From positions 1 to 64,000 of the forward strand of contig JAJTCO010000021.1 of the NCBI GenBank assembly GCA_021323265.1: a stretch of 64,000 nt of DNA, in the 5' to 3' direction. The notes under the pieces are model-generated. The model worked only from the letters and a program-made list of their open reading frames with translations. It was not told where the DNA came from and searched no databases. Source of the stretch: Pseudoduganella sp. (GTDB taxonomy: Bacteria; Pseudomonadota; Gammaproteobacteria; Burkholderiales; Burkholderiaceae_D). The position numbers were made by a program, and so were the translations under genes. Of this stretch, positions 53,142 through 60,698 are shown piece after piece; positions within the stretch are counted from its first letter, which is position 1, and every line of letters begins with the position of its first letter.

Positions 53142-53183
53142 CGTAAAGTTTTGTAAATCTGCGACAAATGTAAGGGTTTGTAA
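53142..53183 (+). promoter_or_regulatory. Double Cpx-type box between the Spy-like operon and the small secreted proteins
   Basis: GTAAA-GTTTT-GTAAA (53143-53157) is a perfect match to the known CpxR consensus GTAAA-N5-GTAAA. GTAAG-GGTTT-GTAAT (53170-53184) follows one and a half helical turns later. They lie about 70-115 bases upstream of the Spy-like gene and about 95-136 upstream of the first small protein, so either or both promoters may be controlled. Confidence 0.7.
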
Positions 53184-53278
53184 TGACGGTCAACACACTG
53201 CAGAGCGAGCACGTTTTCAGCTCAGTGACACAGGAAACAGTGCGCTACAAAAGATCAACCAACAGTGAGGATTTAAAA

Positions 53279-53473
53279 ATGAAAAAAGTCATCGCCACCA
53301 TGATCGCCGGCCTCTTCGCAAGCGCCGCATTCGCACAACAAGCTCCTGCACCTGCAGCACCGGCTGCACCAGCGTCCCAGGAAGTAAAGGCTGAAGCGAA
53401 AGCCGAAGTCAAACAGGAAGTAAAGCAAGAGGTCAAGCAGGAGGCGCAAAAGCCGGCTGCCGAGAAGAAGTGA
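53279..53473 (+). CDS. Small exported Ala/Pro/Lys-rich protein (first of tandem pair)
   Basis: A 64-residue protein. The signal peptide is MKKVIATMIAGLFASAAFA (19 residues). The mature part has no fold motif: an Ala/Pro stretch followed by repeated EVKAEAKAEVKQEVKQEVKQE heptad-like units and a lysine end. It is very similar in its signal peptide to the next protein, so the two are paralogues. GAGG precedes the ATG at 53279. Mature length of 45 residues and charge suggest a small periplasmic or secreted polyampholyte; function unknown. Confidence 0.75.
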   Translation: MKKVIATMIAGLFASAAFAQQAPAPAAPAAPASQEVKAEAKAEVKQEVKQEVKQEAQKPAAEKK

Positions 53474-53525
53474 TCCACTAACTAGCTAAACGATTTATAT
53501 ACTTTATTTCCAAGGACAAAATACC

Positions 53526-53822
53526 ATGAAAAAGACCATCGCTACCCTGATCGCCGGCCTGTTCGCCACCGCTGCATTCGCATCCACTCCGGCCCCTGCA
53601 CCGGCGCCGGCCGCAGCCGCTGCCGCATCGAGCAGCAGCGCCAAGGCTGAAGTGAAGGCCGAAGCCAAGGCCACGACCAAGAGCGCGCAAAAAGACACCA
53701 AGAAGTCGGAAAAACCGGCTGAAACCAAGTCCGAAGTGAAGGCGAGCCCGGCCCCGACCACGGCCGCGGCGCCTGCACCGGCAGCAGCTGCGACCCCAGT
53801 CCCAGCGCCAGCCGCCAAGTAA
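53526..53822 (+). CDS. Small exported Ala/Pro/Lys-rich protein (second of tandem pair)
   Basis: A 98-residue protein. The signal peptide MKKTIATLIAGLFATAAFA differs from the first at only five of 19 residues. The mature part is Ala/Pro-rich, then KAEVKAEAKATTKSAQKDTKKSEKPAETKSEVK and an AP-rich tail, resembling a histone-H1-like tail but exported. A 52-base gap follows the first gene. No terminator is seen before the converging FAD gene, which ends seven bases away. Confidence 0.75.
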   Translation: MKKTIATLIAGLFATAAFASTPAPAPAPAAAAAASSSSAKAEVKAEAKATTKSAQKDTKKSEKPAETKSEVKASPAPTTAAAPAPAAAATPVPAPAAK

Positions 53823-53829
53823 TCCCCTG

Positions 53830-55440
53830 CTAACCGCGCAGTGCCCGCTGCGCTGCGCGGTATCCCCACCAGGAGGCTTCTTCGAAGACGGAGAAGCCGC
53901 TCAAGTCCGAATGGGCGAACAGCACCGGCCCGTCCATCTCCCGCAAAGCACGCAAGCTCGCATCGCTCCGGAATCCCGGCCTCGGCACCGCCATGGCGTG
54001 ACCGCGCAGCGTGATGTCCACGCGTTCCACGCAACTCTCGAACTGCATGCCGTATGCCGCGCGCAGATCCTCGCTTGCCAGCGCCAACAGCTCTTCACCG
54101 CTCGCCGTCATCATCCATTTGCGCGCCTCGCGCGGGTCGCGGCCGGACAGCGCGACATAACTCGTGAACACGGTCTTTTCCGGTGGCGCCACGCGGATGT
54201 CCTGGTGCGTGGAGACGACATAGCCCAGGCCTTGCGTGCCATGCACCACGTTGTCCCACGCAAGCGGCGCATCCGGCAGTTCATGAGGAAAGCGCTTCAT
54301 CAGGAAGTTCGCCACCATCCATGGTGCGTGAATTTGCCTGTGGACATCCGGCATGTTTTCCACAACCCTTGCGGCGACATGCAAGGGCATCGCGCAGATC
54401 ACCCGGCGCGCCCTGATGGTGAAGGTGCGCGCCACGCCATGCTCGAGCGCGAAACAGAGCACTTCGGTATTGCGGCCTCGGGCAGCGCCGGCCATGGTCC
54501 GCAGCCGCACGGCGCTGCCCGCCAGCCGCCGTGGCCGCGCCAGGCGCTCCATGCCGCTCGCCAGCGCCTGCAGGCCCTCCGGCCACGTCAGCCAGGCGCC
54601 CTGCTCCGCATTCTCGGCCACTCCGCCGCGACCGCAGAAGTAATGCAGCCCCGCCCAGGCCGACACGTCGTTCATGCCCGCGCCATAGTCGTCGCGGCAG
54701 CAGTAGTCCAGGTACCACAACAAGGACGGAGCGCGATAGCCCTGTTGCGCCACCCACGCGCCAAAGTGCATCGTATCCAGCCGCGCCGCCGCCGCATCCA
54801 TCGACGAACGTTCGCTCGGGAACGTGAACCGGCGCCGTCCGTCCGCCCCGACCGCGGCGCGCAGCACGTCGATCTGCGCGAAGAAGCGCTGGTGTTCTGC
54901 CAGCTCCTGCGCCGGCACGCCCTCATGCGGCAACACGCCTTCCTGCCAGGCGCCCTTGTACAGCAAGCGGTCCTCCGGACCGTGCAGCACGAAGCGTTCG
55001 TCATAAGTGGGCTTGGGCGCATCCGCCCCACGCACGATCACGCCCAGGTCGGCCAGCAGCTCACGCACGTGAAAGCAGTCCTCGGTCGGCAAGGGCAGGT
55101 AGTGCGCCCCGGTCGGGTAGGCCAGGCTGCCATGTTGGCCGCCAGCCGCATTGCCGTACGGTTCGGGGCCGTCGAGCATCAGGAAATCGTCCTGCCCTTC
55201 CTTGCGCATTTTCCACGCCGCCGTGAGGCCCGCAACGCCGGAGCCAAGGATCAGCACGTCGGTGGACAGGGACTGCGAGGGCGCCGGCAACGGCTTGCGG
55301 TCGCGCAGGAAATGCCCCGCGTCGCGCCCCGGCGCGTGCACCACCGGCGTGATTTCGCGCCAGCGCAGATAACCCGCCACGCTGGCCGCCGCGGTGGCGC
55401 CGCTGGCCACGGCCCAGGCCAGGAACGAACGCCGCAGCAT
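53830..55440 (-). CDS. Tat-type FAD-dependent oxidoreductase (amine-oxidase-like)
   Basis: A 536-residue flavoprotein. The N-terminus carries LRRSFLAWAVASG, a twin-arginine-like signal, followed by a dinucleotide-binding loop DVLILGSGVAGLTAAW (about residues 61-76) and PEPYGNAAGGQ. The long middle and the C-terminal FAHSDLSGFSVFEEASWWGYRAA close the FAD site, as in NAD(P)-binding amine-oxidase-like proteins. It is downstream of the spermidine-synthase-like gene, sharing one base with it (TGATG-type junction). A role in polyamine oxidation is an inference from context; no substrate residues are recognised. Confidence 0.85.
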   Translation of the reverse strand: MLRRSFLAWAVASGATAAASVAGYLRWREITPVVHAPGRDAGHFLRDRKPLPAPSQSLSTDVLILGSGVAGLTAAWKMRKEGQDDFLMLDGPEPYGNAAGGQHGSLAYPTGAHYLPLPTEDCFHVRELLADLGVIVRGADAPKPTYDERFVLHGPEDRLLYKGAWQEGVLPHEGVPAQELAEHQRFFAQIDVLRAAVGADGRRRFTFPSERSSMDAAAARLDTMHFGAWVAQQGYRAPSLLWYLDYCCRDDYGAGMNDVSAWAGLHYFCGRGGVAENAEQGAWLTWPEGLQALASGMERLARPRRLAGSAVRLRTMAGAARGRNTEVLCFALEHGVARTFTIRARRVICAMPLHVAARVVENMPDVHRQIHAPWMVANFLMKRFPHELPDAPLAWDNVVHGTQGLGYVVSTHQDIRVAPPEKTVFTSYVALSGRDPREARKWMMTASGEELLALASEDLRAAYGMQFESCVERVDITLRGHAMAVPRPGFRSDASLRALREMDGPVLFAHSDLSGFSVFEEASWWGYRAAQRALRG

Positions 55441-56951
55441 CAGCGCATCACCCTGCGCCAGTCCTGCTCGAACTCATGCACGAGCGATTGCGTGTTGAGG
55501 CGATTGGGCGCCATCGACAGCGGCTTCATGTCCGGCGGGAAGCTGAACATCTCGCGCGTGGTCTGCGCATTCAGGAAGCGCATCGGCAGGCGGTAGGTTT
55601 CGGGCGGCTTGTAGTCGAGCTGTGGGGAGGCCATGATGAAGCCCCACTCTCCGAACGACGGCACGTACACGTGGTAAGGCCAGGTGCGCAGGCCCACTTC
55701 GTGCAGGGTGGCATTGATAGTCCAGTAGGCATGTGGCGCGAAGAACGGCGAGGTCGATTGCACCACCATCAGGCCGTTGGCCGCCACGTGCCTTTTCAGC
55801 ACGCCGTAGAACGGCACCGAATACAGCTTGCCGAGCGCGAAGCTGGAGGGATCGGGGAAGTCGACGATCGCCGCATCGAACATGTCCTGGTTATGCTGCA
55901 GCCAGACCGCCGCGTCGGCGTTGACCACCCGCACGCGCTTGTCGCGCAGCGCGCCCTGGTTCAGTGCCACCAGTTCATCGCGCTGCGCGAAGGCCGCCGT
56001 CATCGCCGGGTCCAGATCCACCAGCGTCACGTGTTCAACCTGTGGATAACGCAGCACTTCGCGCAGCGCCAGTCCATCGCCGCCGCCCAGGATCAGCACG
56101 CGCTTGGCCCAGGGCAGCGCCTCCATCACCGGGTGCACCAGGGCTTCGTGATAGCGGTATTCGTCGCGCGTGGAGAACTGCAGGTTGCCGTTGATGTAGA
56201 GCCGCAGGTCGTCCTTCCATTTCGTGATCACCAGGCGCTGGTAGGGCGTGCTGGTCGAGTACACGATCTCGTCGCCGAACAGGCTCAGTTCACCCCAGCC
56301 GGTGAGCCGGTCGGCGCCGCTGAAGCCGATCACCAGCGCCAGCATCACCGCGCTGGCACGCAGCAGGCGCCCTGTCACATTCGCAAGCTCTGTGCGAAAC
56401 ACGTAAATTGTCCACAGGGCGACGCCGATGTTGAGCATGCCGAACAGGAAACCCGTACGCACCAGCCCAAGCTGCGGCGCCAGCACCAGCGGGAAGAGCA
56501 GCGACACCGCGAGCGCGCCCAGGTAGTCGAACGTCAGCACCCGGCTGACAAGTTCGCTAAATTCCGTCTGGCGCGCATTCAGGGCCCGCATCACCAAAGG
56601 GATCTCCATGCCCACCATGGCGCCGACCAGGAATACCATGGTGTAGAGCAGGGTGCGAAACGGCGCCGCCGCCCACGCATAGGTCATGAACAGCACCGCG
56701 GCCGACACGCCGCCCACCAGGCCCACCGCCAGTTCGATATCGACGAAGCGCGCCAGCACGTCTTCATCCTTCACGTACTTGGAGAAGTGCGCCCCCACGC
56801 CCATCGCGAACAGATAGCAGCCGATGATGGTGGAGAACTGCAGGACCGAGTCGCCCAGCAGGTAGCTGGAAAGCGCGCCAGCGATCAGTTCATAAGCAAG
56901 CCCGCATGACGCGACAACGAATACTGAAACGATGAGAATCTTTTTGGTCAT
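55440..56951 (-). CDS. Membrane-anchored spermidine-synthase-like aminopropyltransferase
   Basis: A 503-residue protein. The N-terminal about 210 residues hold six to seven transmembrane helices of the spermidine-synthase-associated type (GLAYELIAGALSSYLLGDSVLQFS). The C-terminal about 290 form a soluble aminopropyltransferase domain: STPYQRLVITKWKDDLRLYINGNLQFSTRDEYRYHEALVHP, LILGGGDGLALREVLRYP (decarboxy-AdoMet site), TLVDLDPAM and AIVDFPDPSS. It should transfer an aminopropyl group to a polyamine-like acceptor at the membrane, though some members have lost activity. Its SAM-decarboxylase partner is encoded on the opposite strand at 60115. Confidence 0.92.
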   Translation of the reverse strand: MTKKILIVSVFVVASCGLAYELIAGALSSYLLGDSVLQFSTIIGCYLFAMGVGAHFSKYVKDEDVLARFVDIELAVGLVGGVSAAVLFMTYAWAAAPFRTLLYTMVFLVGAMVGMEIPLVMRALNARQTEFSELVSRVLTFDYLGALAVSLLFPLVLAPQLGLVRTGFLFGMLNIGVALWTIYVFRTELANVTGRLLRASAVMLALVIGFSGADRLTGWGELSLFGDEIVYSTSTPYQRLVITKWKDDLRLYINGNLQFSTRDEYRYHEALVHPVMEALPWAKRVLILGGGDGLALREVLRYPQVEHVTLVDLDPAMTAAFAQRDELVALNQGALRDKRVRVVNADAAVWLQHNQDMFDAAIVDFPDPSSFALGKLYSVPFYGVLKRHVAANGLMVVQSTSPFFAPHAYWTINATLHEVGLRTWPYHVYVPSFGEWGFIMASPQLDYKPPETYRLPMRFLNAQTTREMFSFPPDMKPLSMAPNRLNTQSLVHEFEQDWRRVMR

Positions 56952-57015
56952 TTGGGCGCTTATGCTCTAATATGTTTCTTTGCTAACAAGTTTGTCACTT
57001 TAACCGGGGATCGAC

Positions 57016-57402
57016 GTGAACGCCATCCTAAATTATCTGGTCCACCTGGCACTTGCCGCGTTGCTGCTGGTTGTATTCTTCAAGGCCTATACCTGGCTGA
57101 CGCCATACAATGAAGTACAGCTGATCCGGCAAGGCAACCACGCGGCCGCATTTTCCCTGGGCGGCGCCCTCCTGGGCTTCTCGCTGACGATCGCTTCCAG
57201 CATCCTGCATACGAATAGTGTGCAACAGTTCCTCGGCTGGGCTTTCGGCGCCATGATCGTCCAGGCGCTCGGTTACGCAGTGACCACGCGCTGCCTGAAA
57301 ATGGCGCAAGACCAGATCGAGGCCGACAACAGCGCCTTCGGCGGCCTGCTCGGCACTATTTCGCTTTCCATCGGCGGCATCAACGCCGCTTGCATTTCCT
57401 GA
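57016..57402 (+). CDS. DUF350 (YjfL-like) membrane protein
   Basis: A 128-residue inner-membrane protein with four hydrophobic helices. NYLVHLALAALLLVVFFKAYTWLTPYNEVQLIRQGNHAAAFSLGGALLGF is the DUF350 hallmark; DNSAFGGLLGTISLSIGGINAACI closes it. The family recurs beside SPFH, PspA-like and glutathionylspermidine-type genes, function unknown. The GTG start has a GGGGATC ribosome site. It leads a five-gene rightward unit divergent from the aminopropyltransferase by 64 bases. Confidence 0.92.
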   Translation: MNAILNYLVHLALAALLLVVFFKAYTWLTPYNEVQLIRQGNHAAAFSLGGALLGFSLTIASSILHTNSVQQFLGWAFGAMIVQALGYAVTTRCLKMAQDQIEADNSAFGGLLGTISLSIGGINAACIS

Positions 57403-57421
57403 ACCTGAAAGAGGTCACATC

Positions 57422-58468
57422 ATGGGTATCGGCAGCTTTATCAAGAAGCAGTTTATCGACGTACTGCAATGGAACGAGGAGACGGAAGGCGTACTGTCCT
57501 GGCGCTACCCGATGCAGGACTTCGAGATCCAGAACGGCGCCGTGCTGATCGTGCGCGAGTCGCAGATCGCGGTATTCGTCAACGAAGGCCAGATCGCCGA
57601 CGTGTTCGGCCCGGGCACGCACAAGCTCACCACGCAGACCCTGCCCGTGCTGACCAACCTGAAAAACTGGGACAAGCTGTTCGACTCGCCGTTCAAGTCG
57701 GACGTGTACTTCTTCAGCACCCGCGTGCAGACCGGACGCAAGTGGGGCACCCCGCAGCCGATCACGATCCGCGACAAGGATTTCGACATGATCCGCGTGC
57801 GCGCGTTCGGCATGTACTCCTACCGCGTGACCGACCCGCGCAAGTTCTTCACCGAATTGAGCGGCACCCGCGACACCTACACCCGGGAAGACGTGGAAGA
57901 CCAGCTGCGCGGCATCCTGCTCGCCTCCATGGCCAATTCGCTGGGCGCCTCGCAGATCGCCTTCCTCGACATGGCGGCCAACCAGGCCCTGATGGCACAG
58001 GAAGTCAAAGGCGGCCTGGCTGACGCCTTCGCGCGCTACGGCATCGGCCTGGACGAGTTCAACGTGGCCAGCGTCAGCCTGCCGGAAGAACTGCAAGCGG
58101 CGCTGGACGAGCGCATTTCCGCCGGCATGAAGGGTGGCCTGGGCGCCGACAAGATGGCCGGCTACACCAAATACCAGGTGGCGCAATCGATCCCGCTGGC
58201 CGCCAGCAACGAAGGCGGCCTGGCCGGCATTGGCGCCGGCCTGGGCGCCGGGCTCACGGTCGGCCAGGTGATGGGCCAGGCCATGGGCCAGGCACTGCAG
58301 CCTGGCGCGGCCCCGGCGCCAGCCGCGCCGGCCACCCCCGCCCCACCGGCGCAGGAGTCCATCGAAGACCGCCTGGGCAAGCTCAAGGCATTGCTGGACA
58401 AGGGCCTGATCTCGGCAGCCGACTATGACGCCACCAAGGCCGAACTGCTGAAAAAACTGATCGGATAA
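57422..58468 (+). CDS. SPFH-domain protein with C-terminal SHOCT motif (YdjI-like)
   Basis: A 348-residue protein of the YdjI/virion core group of SPFH (stomatin/flotillin-like) proteins. The SPFH domain spans about residues 25-230 (SWRYPMQDFEIQNGAVLIVRESQIAVF onwards, FGPGTHKLTTQTLPVLTNL), followed by a Gly/Ala/Gln linker and a C-terminal SHOCT-type hairpin (DRLGKLKALLDKGLISAADYDATKAELLKKLI). SPFH proteins oligomerise into membrane-bound scaffolds. Likely it assembles a cap on the inner membrane for the DUF4178 and DUF350 partners. Confidence 0.92.
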   Translation: MGIGSFIKKQFIDVLQWNEETEGVLSWRYPMQDFEIQNGAVLIVRESQIAVFVNEGQIADVFGPGTHKLTTQTLPVLTNLKNWDKLFDSPFKSDVYFFSTRVQTGRKWGTPQPITIRDKDFDMIRVRAFGMYSYRVTDPRKFFTELSGTRDTYTREDVEDQLRGILLASMANSLGASQIAFLDMAANQALMAQEVKGGLADAFARYGIGLDEFNVASVSLPEELQAALDERISAGMKGGLGADKMAGYTKYQVAQSIPLAASNEGGLAGIGAGLGAGLTVGQVMGQAMGQALQPGAAPAPAAPATPAPPAQESIEDRLGKLKALLDKGLISAADYDATKAELLKKLIG

Positions 58469-58478
58469 TCCAGGCCGC

Positions 58479-59960
58479 ATGCAAACCGTTTCCTGCCCAA
58501 GCTGCGGCGCAGAAGTCAAATTCCGCTCGCACGCCTCCGTCATGGCGGTGTGCGAGTACTGCAACACGCGCGTGCTGAAGGAAGCCGGCGCCGTCAAGGA
58601 CCTGGGCAAAATTTCCTCGGTGCTGGAGGACTACTCCCCGATCCAGATCGGCACCAGCGGCGTGCTGGGCGGGCGCCATTTCGATGTCGTGGGCCGCATC
58701 CAGCTGCGTTACGACGCGGGAATGTGGAACGAGTGGTACATCATCTTCGACAACGCCACCAGCGGCTGGCTGGGCGACGCCTCCGGCCAGTTCACGGTGA
58801 CGATGCTGCGCACGCCCGACGGGCAGTTGCCGTCCTTTGAGGAGCTACGGGCCGGCCAGCGCTACACCCTGATCGGCGAACCGTACATGGTGGCCGACGT
58901 CAGGACCGCCCAGTGCATCGGCGGGCAAGGCGAACTGCCGTTCAAGGTGGGCGACGGCTGGGAAGCCAAGGTCGCCGACTTCCGCCAGTCCGGCCATTTC
59001 CTGACCATCGACTATTCCGACGAGGGGCCGCCGCTGCTGTACACCGGCGTCGCCGTCACGCTGGAGAGCATGCAATGCCAGCTGCTGCGCGATGCGGAGG
59101 AAATCAAGCGTACGACGGGCCGCTATCGCGGCAAGCTGGACGCATTGGAATGCCCGAACTGCGGCACCCAGATCAAATACCTGCCGGGCCTGACGGCTAA
59201 CCTGGTCTGCCAGTCCTGCCAGTCGCAGATCGACGCCGCCAGCCCGAAAGCGCAGGTGCTCGCCAAAGGCGAACAGCACGACAAGGAATACTTTACCCTG
59301 CCCCTGGGCGCCAGCGGCAAGCTTGGAAACCAGGACTTCACGATCATCGGCGTCATGCGCCGTGCCGACGACGAAGGCAGCGGCTGGACCGAGTATCTGT
59401 TGTATGGCGCCCGGCACGGCTTCACCTGGCTGGTCGAGGCGGAAGAAGGCTGGTCGCGCGCCAACGCCATGGACCTGTGGCCGGTGTCCATGGGACTGGG
59501 CGCCACCGAGGTCACGCTGGACAAGGCCGACTACCCCAAGCTGTACGACTACAACTCCGTGGTGACCTACGCCGCCGGCGCCTTCAACTGGCGCGTCCAG
59601 GTGGGCGATCACACGCATGTGTACGAATACAAGCGCCAGCAGGTTGTCCTGGCCGCCGAAGCGACTGCCAGCGAAATTGGCTGGTCGCGTTCCACGCCGG
59701 TGGCCTGGGACCAGCTGAAGGCCTGGTTTGGCGACGCCGTGAAAGGCACGGCGCCGGCCGCCCGCGGCAGCGTTGCCCAGGATTTCAGCAAGGACCGTTA
59801 CAAGCGTTCGGCCAAGAACTGGATCATGGGCATGGTGGCGCTGAACGCCATCCCGCTGCTGTTCAATTTTGGCGGCACCATCGGCTATACCCTGCTGGCG
59901 GCGGCGGCGCTTTACCTGCCGGCCATGCTGCTGGATGCAATCGACGACAAACAAAAATGA
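58479..59960 (+). CDS. DUF4178 protein with two zinc ribbons and C-terminal membrane segment
   Basis: A 493-residue protein. Zinc ribbon 1: C6-x2-C9 and C25-x2-C28 (CPSCGAEVKF, CEYCNT). Two DUF4178 domains of about 130 residues each (start LGGRHFDVVGRIQLRYDAGMWNEWYIIF; the second around LGNQDFTIIGVMRRADDEGSGWTEYLLY). Zinc ribbon 2 lies between them at about 225-250 (ECPNCGTQIKYLPG, CQSCQS). Two C-terminal helices (IMGMVALNAIPLLFNFGG, YTLLAAAALYLPAMLLDAI) anchor it in the membrane. The domains have no proven activity. Its stop overlaps the next start (ATGA). Confidence 0.9.
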   Translation: MQTVSCPSCGAEVKFRSHASVMAVCEYCNTRVLKEAGAVKDLGKISSVLEDYSPIQIGTSGVLGGRHFDVVGRIQLRYDAGMWNEWYIIFDNATSGWLGDASGQFTVTMLRTPDGQLPSFEELRAGQRYTLIGEPYMVADVRTAQCIGGQGELPFKVGDGWEAKVADFRQSGHFLTIDYSDEGPPLLYTGVAVTLESMQCQLLRDAEEIKRTTGRYRGKLDALECPNCGTQIKYLPGLTANLVCQSCQSQIDAASPKAQVLAKGEQHDKEYFTLPLGASGKLGNQDFTIIGVMRRADDEGSGWTEYLLYGARHGFTWLVEAEEGWSRANAMDLWPVSMGLGATEVTLDKADYPKLYDYNSVVTYAAGAFNWRVQVGDHTHVYEYKRQQVVLAAEATASEIGWSRSTPVAWDQLKAWFGDAVKGTAPAARGSVAQDFSKDRYKRSAKNWIMGMVALNAIPLLFNFGGTIGYTLLAAAALYLPAMLLDAIDDKQK

Positions 59961-60118
59961 ACAAATTCCTGGGCTATGCATTGGCGGTGACCGCCATGAG
60001 CGTGATCACCAGCTGGACCAGCTGGGTCAGCGGTCCCTCGACCGGCAGCGGCTATCGCGGCAGCAGCTGGTCTTCCAGCTCGGGCAGCTGGGGTGGCAGC
60101 GGCGGAGGACATAAGTGA
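59957..60118 (+). CDS. Tiny membrane or exported Gly/Ser-rich protein
   Basis: A 53-residue product that overlaps both neighbours by four bases (ATGA and GTGA), the same coupling as the rest of the operon, so it is probably a real gene. It has one hydrophobic segment (MNKFLGYALAVTAMSVITSW) followed by a Gly/Ser/Trp-rich tail (GYRGSSWSSSSGSWGGSGGG). I do not recognise it. It may be a small component of the SPFH/DUF4178 complex. Confidence 0.65.
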   Translation: MNKFLGYALAVTAMSVITSWTSWVSGPSTGSGYRGSSWSSSSGSWGGSGGGHK

Positions 60119-60474
60119 GCGCACACCAACCTAATGGCACGCACCTGCTGGCCGACATGTCCGGCATTGCGCCGGACTTGCTGGCCGACTGCGCAAGGAT
60201 TGAGCAGTTGCTGCGGGCGGCCGCAACGGCGGCGGGCGCGCACGTGCTGCACAGTCACTTCCACGGCTTTGGACCCGGCCTCGGCGTGACCGGCGTCGTG
60301 CTGCTGGCCGAATCCCACATTTCGATCCACACCTGGCCGGAAAGCGGTTTCGCCGCCGCCGACATTTTCATGTGCGGCGCCTCCCAGCCCCATGTCGCGC
60401 TGGAAGTCATCGAAGACGCCCTGCAGCCCGAATGCTCCGAAGTGCGCAGCATGGAGCGCGAACCGCCGAATTGA
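60115..60474 (+). CDS. speD: S-adenosylmethionine decarboxylase proenzyme
   Basis: A 119-residue pyruvoyl-dependent decarboxylase that supplies decarboxylated AdoMet for aminopropyl transfer. The self-cleavage site LLAESHISIHTWPE places the pyruvoyl precursor at S67 after E66, with H72 and C87 (FMCGAS) as the expected catalytic partners. The length fits the short bacterial SpeH-type class. It starts at a GTG overlapping the previous stop (GTGA). It is the natural supplier for the aminopropyltransferase at 55440-56951. Confidence 0.93.
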   Translation: MSAHQPNGTHLLADMSGIAPDLLADCARIEQLLRAAATAAGAHVLHSHFHGFGPGLGVTGVVLLAESHISIHTWPESGFAAADIFMCGASQPHVALEVIEDALQPECSEVRSMEREPPN

Positions 60475-60533
60475 CTTGCCGACCCGCCGGTGCGACACTG
60501 GCGGCTCCCAACCCACCTTCAGGAGACTAAGCC

Positions 60534-60572
60534 ATGCGTTCGTTTGATATTGCCCTCCTGTCGGCTGCCTGA
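60534..60572 (+). CDS. Possible 12-residue leader peptide upstream of the RsgA-type gene
   Basis: A minimal frame, MRSFDIALLSAA, with a good AGGAG site nine bases before its ATG. It sits 127 bases before the RsgA-type gene in a 224-base gap that otherwise shows no gene. A strong ribosome site with a very short frame suggests a leader peptide, but no paired terminator/antiterminator stems are obvious. Unproved. Confidence 0.35.
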   Translation: MRSFDIALLSAA

Positions 60573-60698
60573 CTTCCAGCGCCACGGCTCGATCCTGAAC
60601 TGAGCAACCGCGCCTGACCGGGCGCCGACCTTTCCAGATCCCTCCCCGCTTGCCGCCCCGTGCGCGGCTGGCTGTGTTCATCCTTGGAAAAGCTCATC

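Noticed and set aside
55440..56951. Plain MFS transporter
   Set aside because: The C-terminal half has a GGGDG aminopropyltransferase motif and acceptor region; the N-terminal helices belong to the spermidine-synthase-associated membrane domain.
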